Shown: piece after piece, positions 35,561 to 47,500 of the stretch
How positions within the stretch are numbered: position 1 is the stretch's first letter
Layout: every line of letters starts with the position of its first letter
Assembly (NCBI GenBank): GCA_907165275.2
Contig: OU015652.1
Location: 11,609,001 to 11,673,000, forward strand
Length of the DNA stretch: 64,000 nt
Direction: 5' to 3'
Origin: Zygaena filipendulae
Lineage: Eukaryota; Arthropoda; Insecta; Lepidoptera; Zygaenidae
The notes under the pieces: generated by a model
Told to the model about the DNA's origin: nothing
Seen by the model: the letters and a program-made list of their open reading frames with translations, nothing else
Database searches by the model: none
Made by a program: the position numbers and the translations under genes

Positions 35561-37377
35561 ACTTACAAGTTGAAAATCGTCAAGCACGTAACGGTGTTTT
35601 CAACAACTAATTTTAGAGTCCAGTTCTCATTCCAGGCTAAATTTTTTTTATAATCTTCGACCACATGGTCACTTCGCATCTGGGGAACTGTGGTCAAACG
35701 CCTAATCACAAAAGATTTTTTTTTTTCAACTATTAGTAGATAAAATTAAATACTGTCCTGTAGGCCGCTAATTTTCTCTGTGCATAAAATCACCTCAATC
35801 CGTTTCTCCGTTGCGACATAAAAGCCAGACTAACAAACAACTTTTATGAGTAAGGACTAAGGAGATTGATTGTTAAGATGTAAAAAAGACGAGGTTAAAA
35901 GGGGTGTAAATGTTTATTATGACAACACCACGTTAATAATAAATAACGAGCGTACATTTGCAAAAATAAAACATTTTACGAGAGTTTTATGCGAGGGTCG
36001 TTTGTGACGCGACCACGCGATGGTTGACTGATGCGAGCCAGCAAATACAATGAGAAACCTTCGCCGTGGCCTTTCTAACGCGTCTAATTAACGAACGGTC
36101 ATCGCAACCGGCAGCTCTGGCTGCTGGTTTAAAAATAACTACGTAGTACATTATGTGATTACACGATGGGTGCGCAGACGGCGCGGCGGAATGGCTGGTA
36201 GTTACCATGCCAAATTGAATTGTAGGCCTCCACAGGGAGCTAGCGTTCTTTGGCAGACACCATTTAAATAGTCTGGTTGCGTTGCCCCCCAACGAATGGC
36301 GGTTCGATGACCTCAAGCTCAGGGATCCCTTGCTGAGCTTAAACAAATACGTTCAAACTCACACACGTATTTGTTTTACAGTAATACCGATCGGTATTGG
36401 TATATTATATCTTCGACTGTCGCCACTTTTTCCTTATCGCAACCTATGAGTACTCGATGAATGAATCCCACGGGTTGTGCAATAAATACCTTTATTTCAA
36501 CACTTTATCGGTTATTAGAAGCTGAATACGAGATAAAGACACTTATCAATAATATTTATGTGTGTTTCGATGTGACAAGCTTGTTAGTTGTGGTGCTGTA
36601 GTTTTTTCTATGTACTTAGGTATTTATATGTAACAATGCAGCGAGCACTTAGACTCTTCGTATTGTGAACCGTGTTTATTTTTATGATGATCGAGGTAGG
36701 TATAATGTTTGGTTGCGACTGTGAATAATAGACTCGCCGAGGCCGATGGGAACTATTGTGACGGTTTCCATTCTCCTCATTCAACTCGACAGCTCGGCAG
36801 GAGCGGAGCGTGGCGAAACCTCAAAAGGTTTTGCTCATTGTAACTACTAACTAAAATCATTATATACATAGATACTACATTCATAGCGTGAGCCTTTTTT
36901 AATCATTATTAAATCAGTACCACGTTCTTTATTATAGCAATTATCGTAATTATAAATTACGAGTATGTACGTGCAGATTACAAATTGTCTTGTCGTTTCA
37001 CACGTGTTTACTTATCGTGCTGCGAAAGGGTGGGAACTATAACAAAAAGAAATGTATTGGGTAAGTTTAAAGGAAGTGTTGTATGTATTGAGTACATACT
37101 AGAAACGTATTTGAGTACTGAATGGTATGACTGTGTGAATGGACTGACTGAACTAAAGGCCAATTAAGAGCCAATCATTTATGCAACAAATACAGAGAAT
37201 GCTCTCTTTACTCTCTCTGTGGTACACATTTTGACGTTGTTAATATTAGATGACCTATATAATTTCCGCTTGACGGCTAAGTTTATATTTTCCCATCGTA
37301 AAAGGATGTTACGAAAGAATTAGGTACTTTTGAACGTCGGTACCTACCATATTAAACATTCAAACACTGGCTGAAAA

Positions 37378-37552
37378 TTAAATTCTTCGAGGAGTTAGGA
37401 CACGGCGGCGTGCGAAAAATCCCGCCACGTTTTCGTCGTGATCGCACACTGCTTTAATTAAACTACACGTATTGTTATTAGTGCATTGCCATTGTTTCGT
37501 ATTATGATTGACCGAATCTATTGTTACAGATCATGTAATCAAGGCACGAGAC
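37378..37552 (+). promoter_or_regulatory. Acceptor and 5' untranslated sequence before the coiled-coil gene start
   Basis: A 3' splice site, ATCTATTGTTACAG, ends at 37529, leaving 23 untranslated bases before ATG 37553. Alternatively, the GC-richer stretch 37395-37450 may hold a transcription start and the acceptor may be unused. Confidence 0.45.
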
Positions 37553-38598
37553 ATGGAAGACAGCACCGCGAACGTCAACGGTGAGGCCTGCGACCCGTCG
37601 CCGGCGGAGTCGCAGACGAACGATGCGCCCACTGTCGAAGTGAAGACTGACTGTGACGGAGTTAAGGTCGAAGATAGTGTCAGTGTGAATAGTAAAGACG
37701 AAAGTGGCATAGTGGCCGACGAAGTGGACGATTGCAGGAATGGTAATATCACAGTGGAGTGTAAGGAGCGGGCCGTGGAGACCGAGCCGGGCGAGGTGAA
37801 CGAGGACTCGCGGTCGCTGGGCGACCTGGACAGCCTGCCGGCGGGCGACGAGTTGGCGCTGGGCGCCGCCGGCAGCGACAGCGGGGTGGAGGGGTGCGGG
37901 CGCGCGCTCAGCAGCGGCGGCGGCTCGCGCTCCTGCGCCTCGAGCGTGGTGTCTTGCGGCTCCGGCTGCGGCTCCGAGAGCTCGTCCCTGGCCGGCGCGC
38001 CGCCGCGGCCCCGCCGCCGCCTCACCGTCTCCGTCGCCGAGCCCAAGCGCGGCTCGCCCGTCGCGAGCGCGCCGCGCCCGGCCACCGCGCCGCGCGGGCC
38101 CAACCTCGCCACGCGCGAACGCGCCAGGAGCAGAGAGAAACCGACCCCGCCGGAGAAGCCGCGACCGCTCACGCCGAAGCCGCGTATCCGGCCTACCGCC
38201 GACCTGCCGAACCTAGTGCGGGAGAGTCCCGCGCTGCGCGCCAAACCGACCAAGACCTCGACCGCTAGGTGTCGGACGCCCAACTCGCCGGTGGAAGACA
38301 AACGGTGGCCGCCGAACGGCGCGAGACTGCTGACGGTTACGGACGCGAGCGCGACGCGGGTGGCGGCGGACAAGTACGGCACGCTGCCGCGGCGGCGGCG
38401 CGCGGACGACGCGGACGGTTCGCCCAAGCACGAGGGCGCGCCGCCCGGGGCCAGGAGGCCGACGGTCGCGCGCTCGGCGTCGTCGCGCTGCGCCACCAAG
38501 ATGCGCGTGCGCATCTACGCGGAGAAGACTTCGCAGACCGTGCTGCTAGGAACAGACATAGAGTCAGCTTTAGCTGGGATTGTACCCAATATTGAGAG
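37553..38598 (+). CDS. Coiled-coil gene, coding exon 1
   Basis: This exon encodes residues 1-348 plus two bases of the next codon. It opens MEDSTANVNG and ends near IYAEKTSQTVLLGTDIESAL, the least repetitive and so most searchable stretch of the protein. The donor is GAGAG|GTAATT at 38599. An in-frame TTG at 37508 would lengthen the open frame, but it crosses the acceptor and has no ATG, so I reject it as the start. Third positions are overwhelmingly G or C, which also creates a long antisense open frame. Confidence 0.85.
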
Positions 38599-41500
38599 GT
38601 AATTAATTATAACCGTGAACATTTCCTATTTTTTTTGTACGTTGTAATTCAATGAATCCGCGCTTGCTTTTAGCACTTATATGATGCATATTTATACGTA
38701 GGTATATTATATACAATATGTCGGGAAACTCTTATCCTCGTGACGATACAGGAGCAGTGTGGGTTTTTTTACTTAGTATTGGTCAGCTGTCTGGCAATGA
38801 CGTGTATACATTGTAAATCTTATCCTGTCGTGTTCTCATATTGTATGTGTGTGTGTGTGTGTGGGTGTGTGTGTGTGCGTGCGCAGTAGTGTTCTCATGT
38901 AATGTGTGCGTGCGCGCGTGTGTGCGTGCAGTACCCGCGCGGAGGTGTCCCGCTGCAGCCGCGGCGTGCAGGCGAGCTCGCGCGACGCGGAGTGCGCGCG
39001 GCTGGCGGGCGCGGCGGAGGCGGCGCGCGCGGCCGCGGCGCAGGAGCGCGAGCGGCGGCTGCACGCGGAGGCGCAGCTGGCGGCGGAGCGCACCGCGCGC
39101 CTCGCCGCCATCGCCGACCTCGAGGACAACACGCAGCGGCTGCTGGCGCTCGCCGGCGCCGGTAACACACACCACTATACTACTTTTCATTGTCATAGAT
39201 ATAAAATATACAATATACATACTATATAAATTATGTATAATAGTTGAAGGATGGTACGGTGGTAGTTTATCGGAACCGAAGTCGGAGTCGGAGTGTTTAA
39301 ATTTGTTTTATCGAAGTCGGACGTGACGGCAAAAGAGAAATTTTTCAGCATCCGTATTGCGTGTAATGAAAGAGTATGGAAAGAGTATTCGACGACACTA
39401 TGTACTTCGGCAGGGAGGGTTCCCCGTGCGACATGCTTATGCGTATACTTCCGATTAAAACCTTCGATTTAAAAGTCTCGGAGCGGAAGCAGGTGTAATC
39501 TATCTATCGAGACTTCCGACTTGTCGGAGTTGGAGTCGAAGCTCCGTAACATCCTTATTAGCTGTGATATTATGTAACTTTTGTTACTACCGTTTTACGA
39601 TCCATCCGAAACGTAGCGATTTTGTAATTAATTAATCGTGTTTTAGATTAATAGCTGTGACAATTAAGGAAATATTTTGCTTTTGGTTGATTGCTAGATA
39701 TTGTATGTGTCAAATGTGTAGATATAATGTAATCGCAAAATTGATTGCAACATAAACATGATAGGAACAAAGTTACATAATAACTGTAGCTGTCAATTTT
39801 TGGAAACATGCGGCAGTTTTGCGATTACAGTATTGACAACTACAATTTCTAGCAATCACCCACGCAGTGATTATACTCACTTTGCAATCTAAATAAACGT
39901 AATTATGTATTTCACAAATTATATCACATTTTTAAAAATGAGAGCTTTCCATGACTTTGCCATTTACCGTTGCTTCCTAGAGTTTGATCCTTGTAATCCA
40001 ACATATGGAATGGCGTATGCAAAAATTACTGACAAGTTACTATCATTAATCATTCCACACCTTTTTTCGTCCATATTACTTATGTATTATGCAGAAACGC
40101 AGTCACGCACGTGATTACGTACACGAACATACATACGCAACTTACTCTTTAAATACACTCGCACACACAGGGCGAACCACCTCACATTGTTAGGTTTGGT
40201 GCACTGAAGCTTTAAAAAATACACGACGAGAAAAACGTTGTAGTTAATCTACTAACGACCCTTTTGCCATTGTACTAAATCTGAATTCCCGAGGTCGTCC
40301 AAAGCCAAAAAAGAGACTGAAATAGGTACAGTAATTTTCAAAACTTGACAGAAGTTTTTGGAAAGTTAGATTATTTGTTCTAATCTTCCTTGAAACCGCG
40401 ACGCGCCTGCGCCGCCTACATGTCCATGTTAATTTATTTTCTCTATGATCGTAATAGTTATATATATAAATCGGTTTATTTGTGTTGGTTTGATGAATGA
40501 ATTTATAAAAAGTGTGTGTGCTCTGACCAACTCCGACGCACGACTGGAGTTTACTCCTTTTATTTGTTATCTCTGCTTCTTGTTGCCATATCAACGTTAC
40601 GACTGCGCATGTCTGGCCAGCTCATTTGTAAATAACAAAGTTTAGTTGCCATGGCAACTTGTGCAAGATAGTTTGCGAACGAACACAACGCCTAACGCTG
40701 TAGCGGAGAAAGTTTGATTTTATTCCCCATATTTTTTTATACCTTGGGCTTATTTATGTCCATACTAGTTGTGCCTCGCGGTTTCACCCGCGTTAATTTC
40801 AGAGTTCCCGCGGGAATTCGGGAATAAAAAGTACCCTATGTGTTAATCTGATGTATAAGCTATATTATTGTAAAGTTTCATTTAAATCTACCTGTAGTTT
40901 TTGCGTGAAAGAGTAACAAACATCCATTTATCTATACATTCTTACAAACTTTCGCGTTTATAATATTAGTAGGATATGGAAATGGATGCTTATGGAGTGA
41001 ACTTCAAAATAAAATAATAAACCGTTGTATAGGCGCGGGCGCGGGCGCGGACGCGGCCGGCTGCCTGCGCGCGCTGGACGGGCAGCTGCGCGCGGCGCGC
41101 GAGCTGGCGGCGCGGCAGCGGGCCGACATCGACGCGCTGCGCGCCCGCTGCGACCAACTGCACGCCGTCAGTACCTACTCCATCGATAGATCACATTACA
41201 CAAACACTATAATTTTGATACTAGCTCGTGAGTCGGCGAGACGAGTATTGGAGAATTTTTTTTTTTTGAAACCAAATTAAAATTAGTCGGGAGCGTTTCG
41301 TTTCGTTTTAACCGACTTCCAAAAAGGAGGAGGTTCTGCATTCGGCTGTATGTATGTTTTTTTTTAACTCCACTACCGTGTGAAAGTTTGTGATAGGTAT
41401 GTGTTTTTATTATGGCTGGTATTTTGTTAAAATTAAATTTTCCAGTGTAACACCCTTTCTAAGGTATTTGATACTCGTTTATATTTTTCTTTAAAGAAGA

Positions 41501-44500
41501 GTCGCTAGCTGTTCTCTGCGGCTTTCACTGCATGAATGTCGGGTTTCCCTCGGGATTTTTGGGAACAAAAAGCACATACACCCACTTTCCGCTTTTATAA
41601 GTGTTATAGAATAGAATACACTTTATTGTACACCAAAATAATGTTACAGTGTGTTAACAAAAACTTATAACTAAAGGCATACAAAAGGCGGTCTTATCGC
41701 TTTACTAGCGATCTCTTCCGTTATAAATATAGACTTTTGACTAAAATGTACCCAACGGTAATGTGTACCTGTACACGTACGTGTGCAGGAGGCGTGCACG
41801 GTCCGCGAGTCGAACCGCTCGCTGGCGGCGCGGCTGGCGGAGGCGGAGCGCGAGGCGGGCGAGATGCAGGAGTTCCTCGCGGCCGAGACGGGCGCGCTCG
41901 GGGACTCGCTGCGGGACGCCGAGGCGGAGTTGGCGCGCGCGCGCACCGACCTCGAGCGCAGGTACGTACGTAGGTACGCTGTACGGGCACCAACAGAAGT
42001 TGTGTAATCATCTTAGAGTTGTTGAATCTTATTGCAATGATGATAAAGTTCAATGTATGCGCTTAAAAGACAAAAGTGTTCACATTCTTTTGATGCTGAC
42101 TGTACAAGAGTACACACACACGCATCCAGCTTATTTCTAAACTTATACTGATGTAGGAATCGAAACCGTGACACCTAAACACTGGATCAAGGGTACATCA
42201 AATGTTTTCTAGTTTTATAGTATATTTTTTATTTATTTAACCTAATATTTCATAATCATTTTATGATTAAGCCCTCCTACTGCCAATAGAGAACTTTTCT
42301 TGATTCTATACCCTTGTGTAAACGAGTGTACTTATGTGTGTGTTATGTGTGCTTGTGCGCTTGTGCTCTCGCAGCCGCGCCGAGTGCCGGCAGCTGGTGC
42401 GCATGTGCGAGCAGCGGCGGCAGGAGGCGCTGGGCGCGGCGGCGCGCGCGCGCTGGGCGGGCGGCGAGGGCGCGGGCGGCGCGTGCCGGGCGCTGGACGC
42501 GCTCGCGCAGCGGCTGCACGCGCTGCGTGCCGCCGTCGCCGCCGCCTACAGCCTGCCCGAGGACGCCGAGCCCACCGTCTACTACAACGAAGCGTACAGG
42601 TATTTATTTATTGTTATAACTTCACAGTTCCTTTACCAAAACGTTATAAAACTGGACGCAGATAAACAATAACATGTTAACCCACAATATTAAGTTATTG
42701 ATTCAGAACGCTTTATTGAGCGTTATAAAACGTTTTGTAATTATGTGTTTACAAACTGCACCGATTAGTGACGTCACGCGAAATTTCAACTCAATGCATC
42801 GTCGTTATTTTTGATTACGTAAAAAAAGAAAAAAATACGTGTCCCAATATTTTTTATAAATCTACAAGACGGACTAAAAAAGAAATTTAGTCAACATCCA
42901 CTATTGATCGTCACGCAAATCCTTAACAGCCGCAGCGACAGCGGCGAGGCGCTGACGCCGGACGAGGAGGGGTGCGGCGGCGGCGGCGGCGGCGGGGGGC
43001 TGGTGGCGGCGCTGACGCGGGCCCTGCGCGCCGCGCCGCCCGCCCCCGCCGCGCCCGCCCCCGCCGCGCCCGACGACGAGCGCTCGCGCGTGTCGGACGA
43101 CAACGACAACTCGGCGGACCTGCTCGACTCGGAGACGGAGCCGTGCCTGGTCACCGACCCCGGTGAGATCGACATTCATCGTACCCTACCCTACCCTACT
43201 GGGGCGACCCCTACGCCACCAATCACACACTACAACGAAACGACGAGTACTGGCTATATGGAAGTCCCGAATCGCGCTAGCGAAGTTCTCACACTGCGCT
43301 GCAGATTACGACCTCCGACGATCTACAGTCGGAGCCGCGGTGCCCCGGGCATAACCTCGCCCGGCGGGAAGCTTCCCCTTTGGTGACGGTCGAGCCATAT
43401 CATCCATCCCGCTCCCGCTACAATACTATATATAAGAGCTCCGTGAATGACAACACCGTTACGATTGTACAAGGTAAACGATTGCGGGTTCGATTCCCGC
43501 ATCAGGGTAGACATTTGTGTGATGAACGGTGGTGTTCACTCTGACTCTGGGTGTTTAATGTGTATTGTGTATCATAAGTATGTATTTACAAAAGTATATA
43601 AGATTAGCTGTTTTCCGTGGTTTCACCTGCGTTAATTCAGAGTTCCCGCGGGGATTCCGAGATAAAAAATATCCTGTGTCTTTCTCTGTACTCCTGACAA
43701 CATGCATGCAAAATTTCACCATTATCGGTTGCGCCATTAAGCCGTGAAAGCGTAATAAACAAAAGTCACTTATCATCAGGTGTGCCACCTGCCCGTTTGC
43801 CCCCTATAACATAAAAAAAAACAAACAAACTCACTTTCGCTTTTATAATAGTACCTAAGGATTTATATCAGCTATCTGGTACCCATATTAAAAGCCCTGC
43901 TTAGTTTGGGACCAGGTGGCTCCGTGTGGTAAGCATTATTATTAATTATTATTGAGAATGGAGTAGTTACAAATTAAATTTCAAATATTTATTCTGTAAA
44001 TAGGCCACAATGGGCTCTTTTACACGTCAATCATAATATTATATAAAGTTAAATAATAAAAAATAAAAAAAATACAAAATGCATCAGAGTGACCAAAACA
44101 GACCTAATTCCATGCTTGCCGGTCATCCAAGTACTCACTCACACTATAATACGGCTTGGAAATTAATTTTTGTTTAACATAAGTTTTAAATTTAGTACGA
44201 GAGAAATTCAATCATTTCTCTCGCACTTAATAGATTAAATAAAAAACCCTGCATAATACGGGTGGTATTAAAAAAAAAACGGAATTTAAACACGTTCTAA
44301 AACTAAACCCGCCAGAGTACGCGGAGGAGTGGTGGTCGGGCGCGGAGGGCGCGGAGGGCGCGGGTGCGTGGAGCGGCGAGGAGCTGTCGCCGGAGCGCGA
44401 GTCGTGCGACGGCGACGGCGACGCGGACGGCGAGGCGCGGCGCGAGGCGGACGGCGAGTCGCTGCGCACGCTGTCCGCCGCCATCGCGCAGCGGCAGCGC

Positions 44501-47500
44501 TCCGAGGCCGAGCAGGCGAGTACACACCACTGGCTGCACGTGGAGAAAACCCTGGAGAACTTACCCTGTATACTACGCACCTACAATTTTTTGCAATTTG
44601 TTTTACCCCTCCGCCAAGGCTATCTCTTTGTCTTCGAAGACGCACTGGAGTGTGCAAAAGAAGGACGAACTCTGGGGAGGGGAGCTGGTCCTCATCCAGG
44701 GGTACCAGAGTGAGGGCGTTCCCTGCCAATAAGAACACACGTCTCATGCTTCAACCGGATCCAGTTCTAATGCAAATGCAATTCTTTTACGGGGGAGGGG
44801 ATGTTATCGGTCTCCTTGCAAGAGCCAGAGTGACGCGTCATGTGTGGGAAGGTGGTGTAACGGTGTTGTGTGTGGGACAGGTGTCCCGCGGGCCGCTGCT
44901 GGCGCGCGTGGTGGCGCTGGACGCGGCGCTGTCGCGGCTGCTGGTGGCGCTGCGGGACGCGGCCGCCGCCGCCGCGCGCCGCCCCGACCACGACGCGCTG
45001 CGGCTCGCGCACCAGCTCAGGTGGGTGGGGGGGGGGGGGGGGGGGGGGGGCAGGTGTCCCGCGGGCCGCTCAGGTGGTGGGTCCCGAGAAAAACATACTC
45101 GTGCAAGATTTATTACAAAATTATCAATATTTTCCAAAATATATTTTTATTATGTTATTGTTGTAGTTGTTGATTTTCCAAATATAATAAAATAAAGTAT
45201 TTTTAACTTTTAATTCTGAGAAACGGCCCGTTGCAACAAAACACCAATCACAGTCACGAATTTCTTACGTCACTTTTTTAGCAAAACTTTACCCCTTCTG
45301 AAAGTTTCCTGAGGAAGACCGAAGAAACTAAGTGCATACAGCCAGCAGATATTTTGCTTTTTCAGAAGTTTTTTAAAATTAAAATACGTTGGTAAGATGC
45401 ATTTTGATTCTTTACTGAAACTTTTGGAAATAACTCGACGCAGTTCAACCTTAATTTCACACACACCGCCACCTGGTCCCTTACTTAGCAGAACTTGAAC
45501 GATTTTCTTTAATCACTACTAAACTGCTTACCTATTTAATAATGCGTCACACTCACATCCGGTTTAGTGGGTCTTTAAAAAAAAGATCGAAATCAATCAA
45601 TCACGTCTCTGACATACGAGTACTTTGTGAACTTGCAGAGATAAGATAGACGTGACCGAGAAGAATGTGGCCGACGTGGTAGTGAAGAAGCTGGCGGAGC
45701 TGGACGCGAGCCGGCACATGATGGACCAGTACCGGCACTCCGTCGAAGTGAGTACCACTACCACTACCACTACCACCTCCCTTAGCTGCTGTCTCCCTCT
45801 GGCGCGACAGCAAGAGGTTTTTGTGATTGGTCTTCATACGTAACTGGTTTCGAATAACTGATGGCGTAGCTTAGGCGACCAAATGACAAAATAGCACACT
45901 GTCACTATACAAATGCGAAATTTTCCGAGTGCGTGCGTGTTTTGACACTCCTTTGGTACGGCTGGGATTTCAAATGGATCATACCCTAAACCTATATCTA
46001 CAAATAAGTTATCATTCATCCTGAAGTTACCTTTCGGTAACGTCACTCGGATGAATGATAAATAATATTAAATAGACCTTATCTCCACGACTCTGCCTGG
46101 ATTTCTTCGGGAACTCTTTGTACCTGAATAAAAAGTATCCTATTTATTAATCCAGAATATAATTATGTTCCTTTTATTCCAACCCATTCAGCGATTTAAC
46201 GAACATCCAAACATCTTTACAAATTTTCACTTTATAATAATAATAATATCAGTAGGATAGTTTTACAAATTAACGGCCGTAGTTTATAGTGTCACTATAA
46301 CATTTATCATTTCAAATATAAAGGCATAATATTAAGATATATTATTATTCATCATAAAAATCCCTTGCCGTATTGTCACCTGATGTATCATGTAATTTTT
46401 GTTTCTATCATCTATTGGTTGCAATCAAAAATGTGGCGGTTTTGCAATTACAATATGTACGTTTGACACCTACAATATCTCCTAGCATTCAACCAAAGTA
46501 AACATACTTCAAAAGTGGGAGCTGCATAACATGATTAATTAATCGCAAAATAGCTATTCTCCTGATTGAAACTGAAATATGATAGCAACTGTTACATAAT
46601 TTGCCTACGGAAGACCATTAGTGCAGTGAAGGAGGGATCCTCCAAATCGTTTGGTACTGATGCACTTTCACAAAAGAAAGTGTTCTTTTAATCTATATAA
46701 ACATATATAAAGTTATATTTTTATAAAATTTCTTTTGAGATACCTTATAATTATTTCCTAATATTTATATATTGAACTGTAATCTACAGTCGAAAATAGT
46801 TAAATCTTCGACCTTAGAAAGTGTGAAATTGATTTAAGAGGGTAATGTTAGTGCCGTTAACTGCAGGTTTAATGTGAAACAGGTATTTACACCATTCAGG
46901 CCCTGCTTGGCGATCTCGAGTCAAGAATAATGCGCCAAGGTTAATATATATTTAGCACGTCACTTATATATTTAGCAATGCAACACATTATATAATATAT
47001 AATATTATACATACATTCAATCATTTATGTATTAGTCACCAATAAATATCGTTGAACTCTGTTGTAGCAAATGTGTTCAACTATACACGTGGCTATTTTA
47101 ATGACAAGGACCTTTTTAGGTGCGATTTACATACGTAGGTACCTCAGAGTAATAATATTGTATACTACGTACTATAGTACTATCGTTTTAAGATGGCGCA
47201 CATAGATACATAGTTTTTCAACTGACAGTAATTTTTCGAATCGCCCCTTAATAATAACCTTGAGTTATAGAGTGATTGAGTTTGAGTTATATTATTACCT
47301 TAAAATTATGATACGTGTATTAAGGCCCCAAAGTCTTTGTCGGACCTTATGAAGACTTAAGACTTCCTATGCCACTAAAATAGCACCGTGTTCATCGCTG
47401 TGCGTCTCATTCAATACATCGGTGGCCTCAGCTTCCGATCGCACCATGATAAAGTCATACGAACTGTCATAATTGTGGTTTTTATGTATGTTCTCTTCTT

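Larger units (their letters stand above)
30190..37377. other. No gene seen; repeats only
   Basis: Holds a foldback MITE at 32.8 kb, two CCGCGG-type repeats, a possible SINE at 35.4 kb and a degraded CCGCGG-like stretch near 32.4 kb. Open frames at 34021-34434 (plus) and 35987-36346 (minus) have no recognisable domain. Confidence 0.5.

Noticed and set aside
35987..36346. 119-codon minus-strand open frame
   Set aside because: It lies in moderately GC-rich DNA but contains no motif I recognise. It could be an eroded repeat; support is too weak to call.
37531..38514. 327-codon antisense open frame opposite exon 1
   Set aside because: A by-product of G/C third positions on the plus strand. It is rich in Arg, Ser and Ala, has no recognised domain, and crosses the splice acceptor region.
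43484..43510. Possible tRNA gene (good B box)
   Set aside because: There is no A box at the right distance and no acceptor stem. The following body is that of a SINE.
44329..45195. 288-codon plus-strand open frame across exons 7 and 8
   Set aside because: It reads through intron 7 and uses a different frame from the spliced gene in exon 7. The GC-AG junction gives the consistent frame.
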